64,000 nucleotides of DNA, taken from contig CM057347.1 of assembly GCA_030015575.1 (NCBI GenBank), forward strand, positions 410,348,248 through 410,412,247. The letters are read 5' to 3'. Position numbers and translations under genes: made by a program. Position 1 is the stretch's first letter. Every line of letters starts with the position of its first letter. This DNA comes from Agapanthus africanus. Lineage: Eukaryota; Streptophyta; Magnoliopsida; Asparagales; Amaryllidaceae. Under the pieces are notes generated by a model. It did no database searches, was not told the DNA's origin, and saw nothing but the letters and a program-made list of their open reading frames with translations. This document shows, piece by piece, positions 1 through 12,434 of the stretch.

Positions 1-394
1 ATTGCCAAGTTTTTTCCCGATGTTAATTGGAATTGAGAGGATTGTCCCTTGGTAAAATGAGTATAAACTATAAACTACCACCTGATCTTTTTTGGTTCTA
101 AGTCTTGGATGAAGACAATAATTTATAAATGGCAATGCACACAACTTAAAATTTTTCTTCGAGATGCATATAGAATCTAGTTGGAATATTCTTCTATTTT
201 TTTCTTTGTTTGCTTTAAAAGATTGTACTAGTTTTCTTAATATGAGATGCAAGAGAATGCATTATCCATATATTCATCTGTTAGTCGTTCTGTAGAAACA
301 AGACCAGGCAAAAACATAGTGTAGTAGTAAGGAATCTCTTTCAAAATATTAAGTAGTGTTTTAATTTGAACATCGGAGTCCTAATATCTCATCT

Positions 395-400
<6 letters not shown>

Positions 401-456
<56 letters not shown>
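401..456. repeat. (TA)n-(GA)n microsatellite
   Basis: An uninterrupted TA run followed by a GA run sits directly against the left end of the first palindromic MITE copy. A second TA run (about 847-885) abuts its right end. The same arrangement recurs at every other copy of this MITE in the window. Confidence 0.95.
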
Positions 457-461
<5 letters not shown>

Positions 462-842
462 ATGGAGGAAAGATGCCATAGGAGGGAATTTCCTCCTATG
501 ATGTTGAAAAAGTATATCCTCTCTCATTTTTTCCGCCGATCGGTACCCATCATCTTCATTGTTATCATCTAAGATTTGGGTACACCAAATTTCATGTGAT
601 TCTACAACTTTTTCACCGTTGATTTAACAGTGTAAAAAGTTATGTTGTCGGTAAACCGTTAATTTTGAACCCACTAAATCAACGGTGAAAAAGTTGTAGA
701 ATCACATGAAATTTGGTGTACCCACATCTTAGATGACAACGATGAAGATGATAGGTGCCGATCGTTGGAAAAAATGAGGGAGGGTGTATTTTTTCGACGC
801 CATAGAAGGAAATTCTCTCCTATGGCCTCTTTCCTCTATTAT

Positions 843-846
<4 letters not shown>
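457..846. mobile_element. palindromic MITE family A, copy 1
   Basis: A fold-back element of about 390 bp whose two arms are inverted copies of each other. The outer ends read GTAATGGAGGAAAGATGCC and, inverted, GGCCTCTTTCCTCTATTATTC. The inner arms carry the shared blocks TCACCGTTGATTTA and TAAATCAACGGTGA around a short spacer. It has no coding capacity. It is bordered by (TA)n or (GA)n on both sides. Five more copies lie at 40.5, 46.8, 47.5, 47.9 and 55.5 kb. The microsatellite-bounded, non-coding, symmetric structure resembles the Micron-type elements described in rice, but membership in that family is inference. Confidence 0.85.
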
Positions 847-886
<40 letters not shown>

Positions 887-1239
887 AGAAATTAAATTAA
901 TCACGCTCTTCATCATATTGATGTCACCTTCGTGAATAGTTTGTGAGAGTGAATTAATTAAGTGAACACAGAATTGTTTCCTACAATTCGAGTCCAATTG
1001 AACTAAAGTAGCTTGTTCTTGCTGGATGAAATTTGTCCTTTATTTAAACTCTCGTCGTCGTCGTTATAAGATTCGAATCATGCAAGACCCACCACTCCAT
1101 AGCTGTTAATTTTGCATTCAGGAAACTTGTAATCTCCTTCTCACAATTTTACTAAGTCTTAGGGGTGTATTAAATGTATAATATCTGATTAAGTTTAGGA
1201 AGAGCCATTGTTAATTTAACCTGTGAGACGGCCCTTAAT

Positions 1240-1322
1240 AAAGCGGAATGGAAGTAACGGATTCATATAGCCGACCCCAAAATTTTGGGATAAGGCTTCT
1301 TGTTGTAGTTGCTGCTGTAGTA
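1240..1322 (+). repeat. SINE 3' tail fragment (Au-SINE-like)
   Basis: The segment reads GGATTCATATAGCCGACCCC, then a short AT stretch, GGGATAAGGCTTCTTG and TTG/CTG repeats. This matches my memory of the conserved 3' end of plant Au-type SINEs (TAGCCGACCCC...GGGATAAGGC followed by TTG repeats). The tRNA-related 5' half with A and B boxes is not evident, so this is a truncated copy. Confidence 0.55.
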
Positions 1323-1619
1323 AATTAAGGACGTGGCATACAAAATCTAATTGTGCCTTTTTCTTTGGGCCTTGTTTTCACAAGCTGATTTAATCACGCT
1401 CTTATACCTTGAAAACCCATCTTGGTTGTAATCTTCTTCTTATGATTATGGAATATCTTCAGAAAGCTTTTTCATGCATATCTTTAGTTATGTAGATAGT
1501 TTTCTTGTCTCTGTCTCCATGTTAAGGGATAGGGAAGAATGGAGAACGAGCCAGGCATTGATTTTATAGTTTGAATTATTTTCAAATATTGAATTGAATT
1601 TATGGTCTATTTGTTACAG

Positions 1620-1763
1620 GAAGAAATTGAGATTGAAGCGAAGCTTTTGCAGGGTGGGAAGGCAGTTGGAATCACTACTGTGGAAGTAAGAAAGAAAAAG
1701 ACCGGGAAGTTAATAGCGCAGGGACGCCATACCAAATATCTTGCTATATCTAGTAAGTTGTGA
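1620..1763 (+). CDS. acyl-CoA thioesterase (hotdog fold), last exon
   Basis: This exon encodes the last 47 residues of a 4HBT/hotdog-fold thioesterase of the plant acyl-CoA thioesterase 13-like group, ending ...KKTGKLIAQGRHTKYLAISS-K-L and TGA at 1761-1763. The signature is the pair of C-terminal beta strands: EIEAKLLQGGKAVGITTVEV and the block GRHTKY, which closes the fold in this family. The exon starts in frame right after an AG at 1618-1619. Family members hydrolyse acyl-CoA thioesters (in peroxisome, plastid or cytosol depending on the member). The catalytic Asp/Asn region lies in an upstream exon that is not in the window. The frame is open and residue choice is conserved, so the gene is probably functional, but this cannot be judged from one exon. 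Confidence 0.85.
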   Translation, partial: EEIEIEAKLLQGGKAVGITTVEVRKKKTGKLIAQGRHTKYLAISSKL

Positions 1764-3666
1764 TACACAGCCTTCATGCTCCATCAAAGACCGAACCATG
1801 TGGCATTGACATTATATTTCGATACAACATTAATTACGTTGTTATATAACCAAGTGAATCGAATACACTGCTGAAGTACAAGAGCCTGATCCTTTGCTTC
1901 ATCTGCTACTACTTGAGCTTGGTCTATAATAAAAAGAAGTACTTGAGAAATTATGTCTACAATGTCATTTTATGAGATTGGGCCGTTTAGCCTGATAAGG
2001 TGTTTGTATATTGTTTCTAAGAAGGTTTAAACCAGTTATTTCTTTCTCTATCTCATATGCGGCCAGCTTGTATTGCTATGTTTAGATTAATTTTGGTCTT
2101 TAAGTTAGGGATGTCAACAGGTGCATTCTTCCTTTTCTGTCTCTAGCATCATTTTTTTCTACCTTGCTTCATTCGGTCCATCTCTCAGGTGCTCCATATG
2201 ATGTCAATATTTGTCTGTCTTGTAGATAAAATTGATGGACAGAATGTGCTATATATGTGTGACAAATATGAGTCATGTTCCATTTAGTTCCGTGCATATA
2301 CCTTAGTGTTAATTTATTGCAGTCCACAAATTAGAAGGGTATGGTCTCCTCCTCTCCCTTCTTTTGGTTGCATATTGCTGATTGTTGCAATTTTGTATGT
2401 GTTGTTATTCTATACACAGCATATTGGATGATTATATTTTAATATCTATATCCTAATTGTGCCTTTGATTCCGGTAAGGTGGTGGATGTAGAATGTTGGG
2501 TGGTTATTTTTATTTCGAAATTTATGTTTCTATGCAGGTAGGAGGAACTTGAGCGATTATTCCTCTTTCGAATTTTTTTTTGACTTTCAATTGAGGCAAT
2601 TGACTTCTGCCCTTATGTTCTTAATTCAAATAATTAGTGGATGATAGCATTGATTCCTCTCCCCCTAGAATATTATTTGGAGCTGAAATAAATACTTATT
2701 CCAGAATTATATAGAAATATAGATTTATGGTTGCAAAAATAGCTCAATCTGTATAAAACCATGGTAGTTCAAATATTTTTACCCTGGCTATTATTATCTG
2801 ATTAAATTGAGATACCCCAAAAATCCTAGTTATGCCTTTGGTTTGGGTCTTGTTTGCAGAATGTGAATCGAATCCTGCTCGCTTCAATAGATAGCAAATT
2901 AGATGTATAGGAAGCCGCCGAGCAAAGAGCGCTTGTGGCATCTTTAGGAACACCTCACCAAGGACGAGTTCATCCCGCAAAGGTAAACCTTTTATGTTAT
3001 TTGTCTTTTATGTTGTTGTTGTTGTTCGTCGTCATCTACCTTTAACAGTCATTGCCTCGTATACTACCAGTTTGTCAATTACCCTACTGGTGCAATTATT
3101 GGCTTTACAACTAATAAAATACTGAATTAAGGAATGACCAAAATGCAAAAGGTTAGGAACCATCAGTTCTTAAAGGTTGATACACTCATGAAAACGATTT
3201 GTTGGCCTAGCATGACGTTTCTCATCCCGAACATTAGCAATATTATGTGAAAATTGGACCAATAACAATTGAAACATGGACGCTGAAGTCTGAACTTTTC
3301 ATAACACTTTCCTTCTCCTAGAGAAAGAGAACTCAATTCTCAAAGACAGTATTCCTTCACTGACAATTAAATTGCAAGTCAAAATGCAACCTGAATGGTA
3401 CCATATAACCTTTTTGAGCCTTTCATTTCTTAAGTTATGTTCACTTAAATCGATTTGGGTATAAAAACTAAGAAACATGTTGTTCATGTCTTCTGTAGAT
3501 TGATTCATGGTTGTTCATGTGTGATGGTGTCATGAACAACTAATGTGTGATGGTGTCACAAACAACTAAATATTTTGCGGGTGGCGTAATTAACCACCTT
3601 TTTTATCAAAAAAAATGAACATTTTGTCTCATAAAAGAATCAAGTCCAGAGAATGTATATATAGAT
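1764..3666 (+). other. 3' flank of thioesterase gene, no gene recognised
   Basis: AT-rich sequence following the thioesterase stop. Its first few hundred bases are presumably 3' UTR. A stretch around 2857-2985 has balanced composition and ends CGCAAAGGTAAAC like an exon with a donor site, but every frame is broken or unrecognisable, so I do not call a gene. No transposon ends were seen before 3667. Confidence 0.5.
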
Positions 3667-4709
3667 TGTCACGCCCCGCTTTCCAAAATGCGGAATACGG
3701 AGAGCAACGAAGACCATCCGTGCTACCTACGGTAAGGAAGGATCCTTCCATAGTCACATTAAGGCTGTCTAGATAACCTGTCAAAGATAATATCCAACAA
3801 CAGAAGAGATAACACTAATAATCATGCTGCCACGAAACCATAAAGAATACTAAAAATAGGCCCACTAGATAATCGATGCAAATAAAGATTCGATACAATA
3901 GATTTGAAATAAAAATAGAATCCGAAAAGTTACATAAGTCCTAATGTCCCACAAGGGCGCACATACTAAATACTAACTGAAAAGAAATAAACTTACGGGC
4001 TACTGCTCTTCGGCAAAGTCCTGATAGCCATTCCGATCCTGTTCAGTTTGAAAATCTGCCTCTAAAACTGCGTCAGAACATCCCATCAAGTACTCGACGT
4101 ATAAGGGTTGTGTGTGGTATAATGACATGAATATATGAGTGTAGTAAAGTCCGTGTACGCAAGTAGAAATAGATGTATATATATATGTATTAAAACTATG
4201 AAACATGCATGTAAACAGGTCAAGTCATAACCTAACTGGTCATTAAAAGGTAATCTATCCTATCGTGAGTTTTAGTGTGTGCGTCAAGCTCTGCTGGAGT
4301 ATTCCTAAGCCAAGGGCTAGGAAACACGGGCCCAACTGTGGGATGGACATGCGACCGGCATAGGTTTCCTGATATCGTGTTGTACAAACGCACACTCAAA
4401 CTACCCCAACACCCTGCGTGTTCGTATCTACTATGGTATAACTAAATCACTAATTAGGAATGCTGAAAAGACTGGAATTTGTGATATGGTAATTGTACAG
4501 AAATAAAACTGATAAATAGTAGTGTGTCATGGCATGTAGTTCAGCATCCTAATTAGAGATCTCGTTCTTAAATAAAATGGACTTGAGTAATGAATAATCA
4601 TGACATGTCAAATGTAATCTTAATATGGTAATAGTAACCGCATGAAAGCGATGCACAAGCTAGCACAAGTCACAAATGTTGCTTTTACCATCAGCCTTGA
4701 TATGTATAT
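3667..4709 (-). mobile_element. Ty3/gypsy LTR remnant, minus orientation
   Basis: The left border TGTCACGCCCCGCTTTCC is the reverse complement of the right border of the plus-strand LTR ending at 10257. The likeness runs for about 110 bp, including the blocks TGCTACCT and AGTCACATTA.GGCTGTCTAGA. A third related border lies at 40851. It is therefore the 3' end of a gypsy LTR lying on the minus strand. The inner part drifts into unrecognised sequence and is cut off near 4709 by the next block. No coding part belongs to it here. Confidence 0.65.
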
Positions 4710-6300
4710 TGTTGAAGTCAAAATTTGCACCCCGGTTGACCAAGTCAAAGTCAAGGTCAACCCCAAACCAGGTGGGCCCAAGCCCAAGCAAGTGGGCCAA
4801 TGCCCAGATCGAGCCCGAACACGAACCGTCCGGCCTTCCGCCATACCAAAATAAAAAGTCATGTAATAAATAATTTTTATGTAATATTTTATGCATGAAT
4901 GTAAACAAAATGGGCATTAAAGCCAAATTTTTGTAAAGCCCATGGCTTATGTGCGAAAAGAAATGGCACATGAGCCATGGGATAGGCAAAAAACCATTTT
5001 GTAAAGCCCAAGGGGCTATATGTAAACATGTAAGCCTATATAAGGCAACATGATGATGAATAAAGTAACACTTTTCATTCTCTCAAAAAAAACCTAGGGT
5101 TTGTACCTCTTTCCCCTTTTTTAAGGTTTCAAACCTTCTTCTTTCTTTTGAATTAAATTAAGAGTTTTACTCTTTTTCGAAACTAAATAGTTTTTCACCA
5201 CAAAACCCTCAAAGAGGAACTTGGATCTATCATTAGATCTTAAAAAGAAGAGATCTTTAAAATCTCACATCTCTTGATTTTCAAGATCCGGCCAAACAAA
5301 GGAAGAAGAAGGAGACTCATCTTCAGAAATCTCACTTTGGGGAAGAATTAGGGCTTAAGGGGAGAAGCCTTTCATCAGCTTCAAAACATCCTAGGAGTTT
5401 AACTCCATATATATACACACACATATATGTATAAGAAATATTTCCTTTCTGAAGCATAGCTTCTGGTTCTGGGACTAAAAGCCCCCTTTTTCTTGCCGAC
5501 GCCCAAGCGCTCAAGCGCCAAGCGCCCACGTGCCGACACGTGGCGTGCTAGCGCTCGAGCGTCCTGCGCTCAAGTCCAAAGCGCCCACGTGCCGACACGT
5601 GGCATGCTTGCGCTTCAGCGCAAAGCGCCCACGTGCCGACACGTGGCGCGCTTGCTCTCAAGCGCCCCGCGCTCAAGTGCAAAGCGTCCACGTGCCGACA
5701 CATGGCGCGCTTGCGCTCCAGCGCCTTGCGCTTAAGCGCTAAGCGCCCACGTGCCGACACGTGGCGCTTGCGCTCAAGCGCAAAGCGCCCACATGCCGAC
5801 ACATGGCGCGCTAGCGCTCTTGCGCTCAAAGCGCTGGCCCCACGCATTCTTTGGATGTCTTTTCCCTCTTTATATATATACATGTATATATATACATATA
5901 TACACGCACACATCCTCTACACCACTGTCCCTTCCAAAAAAATTTTGGGCCGGCGTGCTGCCCCGCACCCCGCAAGGGGGCTGCTGGTCCTTTACCCCCA
6001 GCCCGCTATCCGGGTAGCGGGACCCCCGTAAAGACTCTGCGTGGCTCTCGATATATCCAAAACCCCATTTCAAAACACAACACACGTACACTGCATATTG
6101 AGTTCGCATGACCAGTTTAACCCGTCAATCGGAGGTTCTCTCGCTCCAAAGGCGAGAGGCAATTAACGACAGCTTAGTCCGCAGCTGCCGGAGATTTGGA
6201 TACCTGCAATCAATAAACCCCAGCCTACCCTACGCAGGGGGAATCTGTAATGCGCCTGACAAGTGTGCGCGCATTCCCATCTCAATGGGGTGACGAAAAA
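4710..6300 (+). mobile_element. LTR-like retroelement block with TATA box
   Basis: The block begins TGTTGAAGTCAAAATTTGCA and CCCCGGTTGACC, typical of plant gypsy LTR starts. It has a good TATA box (CCTATATAAGG, about 5035-5045), then AATAAAG, and a long GC-rich leader with a G-box tandem array at 5.5-5.8 kb. It ends near ACACCCTACA at about 6300, directly before gypsy integrase sequence. It is probably an LTR or solo LTR that inserted into the older gypsy element. Exact borders and the target duplication could not be fixed because the left flank is TA-rich. Confidence 0.5.
5490..5840. repeat. GC-rich tandem array with palindromic G-box
   Basis: Six imperfect units of about 40-65 bp, each carrying CCACGTGCCGACACGTGG (some with CACATG variants), separated by CGCTCAAGCGC-type runs. 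The unit core is itself a palindrome containing CACGTG, the G-box bound by plant bZIP and bHLH factors. The open frames across it arise from the repeat and are not genes. Whether any factor binds here is unknown. Confidence 0.9.
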
Positions 6301-6302
6301 CA

Positions 6303-7228
6303 CCCTACAAACGGTACATGCAGGAGATTGTGAGACTGCATGGAGTATCTGTGAGCATCGTTTCTGATCGTGATACCCGATTCTTATCGCACTTCTGGAG
6401 GAGTTTACAGGAAAGTTTGGGGACGCGATTGAAGTTTAGCACAGCTTATCATTCTCAAACAAATGGTCGGTCGGAGAGAACGATCCAAACTCTTGAAGAC
6501 ATGTTGAGAGTTTGCATGTTAGACTTCAAAGGTTCATGAGAGGATCATCTACACTTGGTGGAGTTTTCTTACAACAACAGTTTTCAGGCGACTATTCAGA
6601 TGGCTCCATTCGAAGCATTGTATGGTCGCAAGTGTCTTTCACCCATTTGTTGGGACGATATTGGAGAACGAAAATTGTTGAGACCGGATTTGATCGTGCA
6701 AACGGTAGAGAAAGTTAATACTATCTGGAACCATATGAAGGCAGCACAAGATCGGTAGAAGAGTTGAACCGATATATCGAGAAGACCTCTAGAGTTCACC
6801 GTTGGTGATCTGGTATTCTTAAAGATATCACCGACTACAGAAGTGATTCATTTTGGGAGTCGAGGCAAGCTTAGTCCTCGATTCGTGGGGCTTTTCGAGA
6901 TTATGGAGCGTGTTGGAGAAGTGACTTATCGATTGGCTTTACCACAATCTTTGGCGAATGTTCATGACGTGTTTTATGTATCTCAACTCCGTAAGTATGT
7001 TCGAGATGAAACACACGTGCTGGATCATTCGGAGTTGACTGTAAGAGAGGATTTGACCTTTGAGGAACGACCAATGTCGATTGTTGATCGGAGAAAAAAG
7101 GTCCTTAAGAACAAGATTGTCCCTCTTGTACTTGTTTCTTGGGGGGAATCGCTCGCATGGAGAATCGACTTGGGAACGAGAAGACGAGATTCGACAGAAG
7201 TTTCCACACATATTCTTATATATTCTTG
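6303..7228 (+). pseudogene. Ty3/gypsy integrase C-terminal half, broken
   Basis: Reads as the C-terminal half of a chromovirus-type (Tekay/Del-like) integrase. It has the catalytic-core stretches VSDRDTRFLSHFW and NGRSERTIQTLEDML (holding the second Asp and the Glu of the DDE triad), then VEFSYNNSFQATIQMAPFEA, LYGRKC, the GPY-like part and a chromodomain-like tail (VDRRKKVLKNK...STWEREDEIRQKFPHIF). Reverse transcriptase, RNase H and the N-terminal zinc finger are missing. One frame runs throughout but is cut by TGA at 6537, TAG at 6756 and a TGA shortly after, at places where the family has Trp or Gln. A one-base shift follows in a G run near 7141. It is dead. The polypurine-like GAGGACGAAATTC lies before the LTR that follows. 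Confidence 0.93.
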
Positions 7229-7291
7229 ATTGTTTATCTTTTCTTGTCTTGGGAATTTCGAGGACGAAATTCTTTTTGTAGTTGGGTATAA

Positions 7292-10257
7292 TGTAACACC
7301 CTAGTTCATTTATACCAGTTCTAGTTCAAGTATTTCTTTATTTATGGTATTTTCTTGATTTACTTTGTTTTGGGTGTGAATAGTATTTGACATCTGTATT
7401 TGCATCCGACCCGACCCGCTTACTTGAAACCTGTCTTGATTCATGTTTATGATTTACCTTGACTTGTTACGTAGACTTGTGCACTTTCATTTATATATAC
7501 TGCATATTGGCATTTTATCTGGCATCTGCATTTTTAACATAACATTTAAGACACATAAAATATTTTAAAAAATACATTACATGGCCTGCATGATACCCCT
7601 AACCACGTCGTAGCATCCGCGCATCTTGTTCTCGTCCCGTTCAGTGAAACGGACTTGTTTGGATGGCTACGCGCACTTACGTGCATCCGTTCTTGGGGTA
7701 TGCTTTTTCGTTACCCGGATATCCAACTTTAATTTTGGTTGACATGTATATTTTTCGTATTTTAAAACTGAATTTTAGACTCGATCCGGGCATGTTTTGG
7801 ACTATGTTTGTATTTTACCAGAATATCAAATTTTATTTATATAATATTAATTTTACAAACTGATACAAATTAAAATTTAGTTAACTAATAAAAGATTTTT
7901 TAAATTTAAATCTAAACTAATTTCCTAACAAACTAACAACCCCTTTTTCTCTCTCTCGTGACTCTCTCTCTCCTCTGCATATATATATTTATATATATTT
8001 TATTTATTTATTTTTTTTCTTTCCTTATTTAATACAAAACCTCTTCTTCTTACTTCTTCTTTTTCTTTCTTTTTCTTGATCTTGTTTCTTGATTCCGGTG
8101 ATCACCGCCGGAGCCGTGCTCGTCGCTGATGATCCGAGTGATCCAATGAACATACCTTGCCTGTGTGATCACCCTTTCGTCTTGCCTAGACCTGTCCCGC
8201 GTGCCGCGTGTGCGTTGCGACGATTTACCGATGTCGGACGTGCCGTGCGTATCCGTCGTGTGATTCGATCGAACTATATTTACATCCATTTGAATAAATA
8301 TAATACATGTATTTAAAATTATGCATCCCATGTTATAGTTTTACAGTTTTACGACGTCCGTTTGCATCCGTACAATTTATTTCGTATCTAGTGCATGCAA
8401 ATTTATCTTGTTACATGCTAGACTACAATATATTGCATCCATTTGAATAATAACATCACATAATGTTTAGTTATACATCCCACATTACCATTTTACAGTT
8501 TTACTGTTTTCGGATATCCGTATGCATCCATATCGTTATTTACATATCTAGTCGCATGCTAATTCATCTTGCTACATGCTAGGTATATCATTGTGCATCC
8601 ATATGAGTAAAATGTTACCCGTTTATCATATTATACATCCATACTAAAGTTTTACTGTTTTCGGATACCCGTTTACATCCATATCATTTAAAATATATAT
8701 AACTGCATCTATAGATCATATTAATTCATATTATTATTGTAGTAACACCCCATGCTTAATAATGTGCATCCCACTTAGTCTTGGAACTGTAAATGTAACC
8801 CTAATCGATGTTTGTGCATCCATACCATTAATTATATATCTATTTGCATTCCATGTCACGTTATTTCATGTTACTGCTATATTAACACCCCATGTTAGAA
8901 AATGTGCATCCTACATAGTAATGGAGCTATAGTCGCACTCCTTAATAGTTATTCTTGCATCCATGTTTATTTGTGTATCCATACCATTAATTCTGCATAA
9001 CTAGTTGCACCCCATATTATATTAACTCATATTATTAATACATTAGTACCCCATGCTTGATATTGTGCATCCTACTTAGTCATGATATAATCCCTGATAG
9101 ATATTTGTGCATCCATGTTTTTATCGTACATCCGTACTTTTACCCTGATTCCATACTTGCTACATCTTACTGTTGGGCACCCATTTGTTACACCGTGTAC
9201 TACTTGACATGACCTGATACACCACTACTTGACATGTCTTGATACATGTACACTACCTGATATGACCTGATACACCACTACTTGACATGACTTGATACAT
9301 GTACACTACCTGACATGACCTGATATATCACTACTTGACATTTTACCTGATCCTGTTTCTAATGCCGACAATCCTAACATGTTGTCCCGACGGACATATC
9401 CTGTTGTCTGTATAGACAAACCTGTTCCAGCTTGATCTTGTGTTGGCATTAGCTTCAGATTTATCAATACCTGACTTGAGCACATAACTTGGGGGTATGG
9501 GGAAATCAAGAATGTAACCGAACGTAACTCAAAGGGTTATCATATTGTTTGCCGTTTTTTCCGGGCGTTACGGAATACCTATTGTTTACCGTTTTTCCGG
9601 GCGTTACGGAATATCTATTGTTTGCTGTTTTTCCGGGCGTTACGGAATATCTATTGTTTGCCGTTTTTCCGGGCGTTACGGAATAATCACTGATGGGTTA
9701 CGATGAGAATTACATTAATTGATTTCGACGACTTTAGAATAGATAACCCAGTAGTACAGTTTAGATTACTCACCGCACGTCACATGTGCTTATACCCTTC
9801 ACTGTTTCTTATTCGTGTTACTGTTATACTTTTATTACTGTTCATACTCATGCCTGCATGACTTGTTACCCCCTGATTATATTATTATTGATATTATGAC
9901 GCACTGACGTCTGGGTTTTGCATGACCCAGATTCTATACCTTTGTCGCAGGCTGATCAGGAGTATTTCCACCGTCAGGCCGAGCAGTGAGGATCCTGTTA
10001 GTATCCAGTTAGTTTAGTTATTTCCGTACCTTCCAGATTGTTATTGTTATTTGGATTCATTGCTTCCGCATATTATTTCTTGACTCGTTTATTCTGGCTC
10101 ATGGACATATACTAGATAGTTTATTTTATTTCTACTGTTCTTATATCTCTAGACAGCCGTAATGTGACTGTGGAGGGATGTTTCCTAGCCACAGGTAGCA
10201 TGGTTGGCTCTGTCACGTGCCGATCTTAGCGCACTCTGGGAAGCGGGGCGTGACATT
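7292..10257 (+). mobile_element. Ty3/gypsy 3' LTR (about 3 kb)
   Basis: Starts TGTAACACCCTAG just after the integrase and the GAGGACGAAATTC tract that normally precedes a chromovirus 3' LTR, and ends GGGAAGCGGGGCGTGACA. Length about 2.97 kb. Inside it are many dispersed GCATCCAT motifs (8.3-9.2 kb), a run of ACTTGACATGACCTGATAC units (9.2-9.34 kb) and a 37-bp tandem array (9.54-9.69 kb). Together with the integrase it forms the 3' part of one element whose 5' part was lost or displaced by the block at 4.7-6.3 kb. Confidence 0.8.
9544..9686. repeat. 37-bp tandem array, four units
   Basis: Four head-to-tail copies of a unit TTGTTTGCCGTTTTTCCGGG followed by CGTTACGGAATATCTA, differing by single bases, inside the gypsy LTR. 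No gene overlaps. Confidence 0.92.
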
Positions 10258-12434
10258 ATCTAATTAGGATGGCTCTCACTGTTTCCTCGAATTCTCCTCC
10301 AAATCCAAAAAGGAGAATTAGTCGGGACCATCTAAAATCACCTGAGGAGTAATCTTACTCATCAGTGAGAATCGGGATCCAACTATCATCGCATGATAAC
10401 TTGATGGAAGCCACTCAAGTCACCACACTCCAGAAGGTATGCACATGCCTGACAAGTTTCCCGTATATTTGAAACTCTCGATGTGGTTTTTACCCCTAAG
10501 ATCCAAGTGACCTTGACAAGGTCAACAAGTCAAAGGGTTCTAGTCAAGTTCAACCCATCATTATCTTGATTGCATTAGACCCATCCGCAAAGACCCTTGA
10601 TAAGGTCAACAAGGTCGAACGATTGTCCTAACCAATCTACATGTCCATGCGACAGAAAAGTATTACAGGGCTACAACACACTACGTCTTGACAAGGTCAA
10701 CAAACGCAGCACGAATACTAAATAATACTAATCTGAAATGACGGAGGCCTACGGCTGGTTTTTGGCGGAAAACCTTTAACGTAATAAACTTGATATCGTT
10801 GAAGGGATCCAAGTGGTTTTACAAATATATAGTGGCGAAAACTTTTGCTAAAGAGGTCACTCCCTGTGAAGGAATCTCGGTTCTTTCCTCATCGAATGAG
10901 GTGCAGGATATTCCAAACTGAATACCACGATGCAAAGCCAAAAAATCGACTATAATAAAGTTATTACGTTGACGCAAACTTATGCTCAAGGGGTCACTCC
11001 CGATGAAGGGATCTCGGCCCTTGCCTCGTCGAATGAGGTGCATGATATTCATAACCGAATACCACTATGCAAAGCAAAAGAAAGCGTCTGTAATGTCAGT
11101 TTTAAATACTTGGTTCCAACTACATCATATATAGGTTTGTTTTATCCTTGCATTGATCAGAATCAACGCAGTCCCATCAATTAATCACACCAGAAAAGAA
11201 CGAAAATATATGATGTACTCGTTATGTTACTTAACTAACGACAGAGCGGGGACTGAACTAGCGCGGGTGCAAAACATATACAATATCTACTAGTATATAT
11301 ATAAATATATATAACAATCGTCCCAGGCATGATATAAAGCAACAACACAGAAGCATCACAGAAGCAATACAGAATGGTGGATAATCTTGGAGCCCCGAAT
11401 TTCATTTGAGCCGCAAATGAGACCCGACGTTCCCTGTCGTGTGGATAGCCTGTGCAATGAAAACCTAGACCCCTACGAGCGCGGCAAGTTACCTGCCAAA
11501 ACTAGAAGCGAGGCAATCCCAATCAACAACGTGAATGGGCCATCCAGCACTTCAGGGAATCCGGTAACTTGGGCACCCCTCCGTGAGTCAACCTATATCC
11601 CCTACGAGTGCGGCGAATAGCCCGCCAATTCTAGAGTATGGTCCCCTCCGTCTCAACGCCATGAGATACAGACCCGTTGCCCTCTAGAACCCGGCTATTC
11701 GTGCACTCCACCACAGGGTAATCCTAGTACAGAAAAGAAAAAAAATGTACAAGGGTGACATCGACCTCAACCCGGTCGTGCTCAAAACAAATAATATACA
11801 AACTGGCAATGACGGCATTCTACATGTCGGACGCTCGCCCTGCAATATCAAATGTACAAATGAAACTAAACTGTATAAACATTGCACCCAAGCTATCCAC
11901 CACGATAATCCAACCACAACACAGTATAACACAGAACATCAACGTGAATGTCACGTTCGCAAACTCATCTAAAAGAACATATAGCAATTAGACGAGTTGT
12001 ACCGCTCTAATGACATTCACGGTCGCAGATAGTAATGCATGTACTGATAAACATTTAAACAATGTTAAATTATCGACTTTGAAACACCCCGAATTGCCCC
12101 TGAACAAAAGATAACATAATATCCAAAATAGGCAAAACAAACAATAACACTGCACTAATATTCCAGAGACTAGACCAACTTACAAAATTCAAGCCCAAAC
12201 TTTAATAAAAAACCAGTGGCACCCGTTATTTTTTAAATCTCGCCGGGTCAAATTAGGCGGATGGGGCTCGTTTTTGTAGGGTGTTTTAGTTGTCTCATAA
12301 ATAGCCTTCTGCAATTGCTTAAAATTTTTTTTGAAGACTCTGAAAAATCGACAGAAACTGGAATACATTGGGGTGTTGTTTCCGTTTCGATATTTTAACA
12401 TTGTCTAAAACTGCTAGTAAGGGGTTTACGGGTT
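10258..12434. other. degenerate repetitive DNA between two LTRs
   Basis: No intact gene. The stretch is probably leader or internal debris of the minus-strand copia element whose primer site is at 12435-12447, mixed with other LTR fragments. It contains a two-unit direct repeat (about 10829-11076, period near 125 bp, with shared GTCACTCCC.GATGAAGG and CGAATGAGGTGCA blocks). Scattered GTCAACAAG.CAAGG motifs occur at 10.5-10.7 kb. Short ORFs here have no family resemblance I can name. Confidence 0.5.

Larger units (their letters stand above)
1..1619 (+). other. intron or upstream flank of the thioesterase gene
   Basis: No coding segment is recognisable here. The stretch ends in a polypyrimidine-poor but usable 3' splice site (TTGTTACAG, AG at 1618-1619) in front of the thioesterase exon, so most or all of it is probably the intron before the last exon. 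It contains a palindromic MITE flanked by (TA)n and (GA)n, and a SINE-like tail. The first exon of the gene, which would carry the catalytic part of the hotdog fold, must lie left of the window. Confidence 0.55.

Noticed and set aside
2744..2980. 78-residue minus-strand frame and exon-like + strand stretch
   Set aside because: No frame gives a recognisable product. The + strand version has an internal stop before the apparent donor site.
5548..6031. Several long open frames on both strands over the G-box array
   Set aside because: They arise from GC-rich tandem repeats. The translations are just repeated Ala/Arg/His/Pro units on both strands.
3667..10257. One large DNA transposon with terminal inverted repeats
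   Set aside because: Integrase followed by a polypurine tract and an LTR start at 7292 shows two retroelement LTRs head to head instead.
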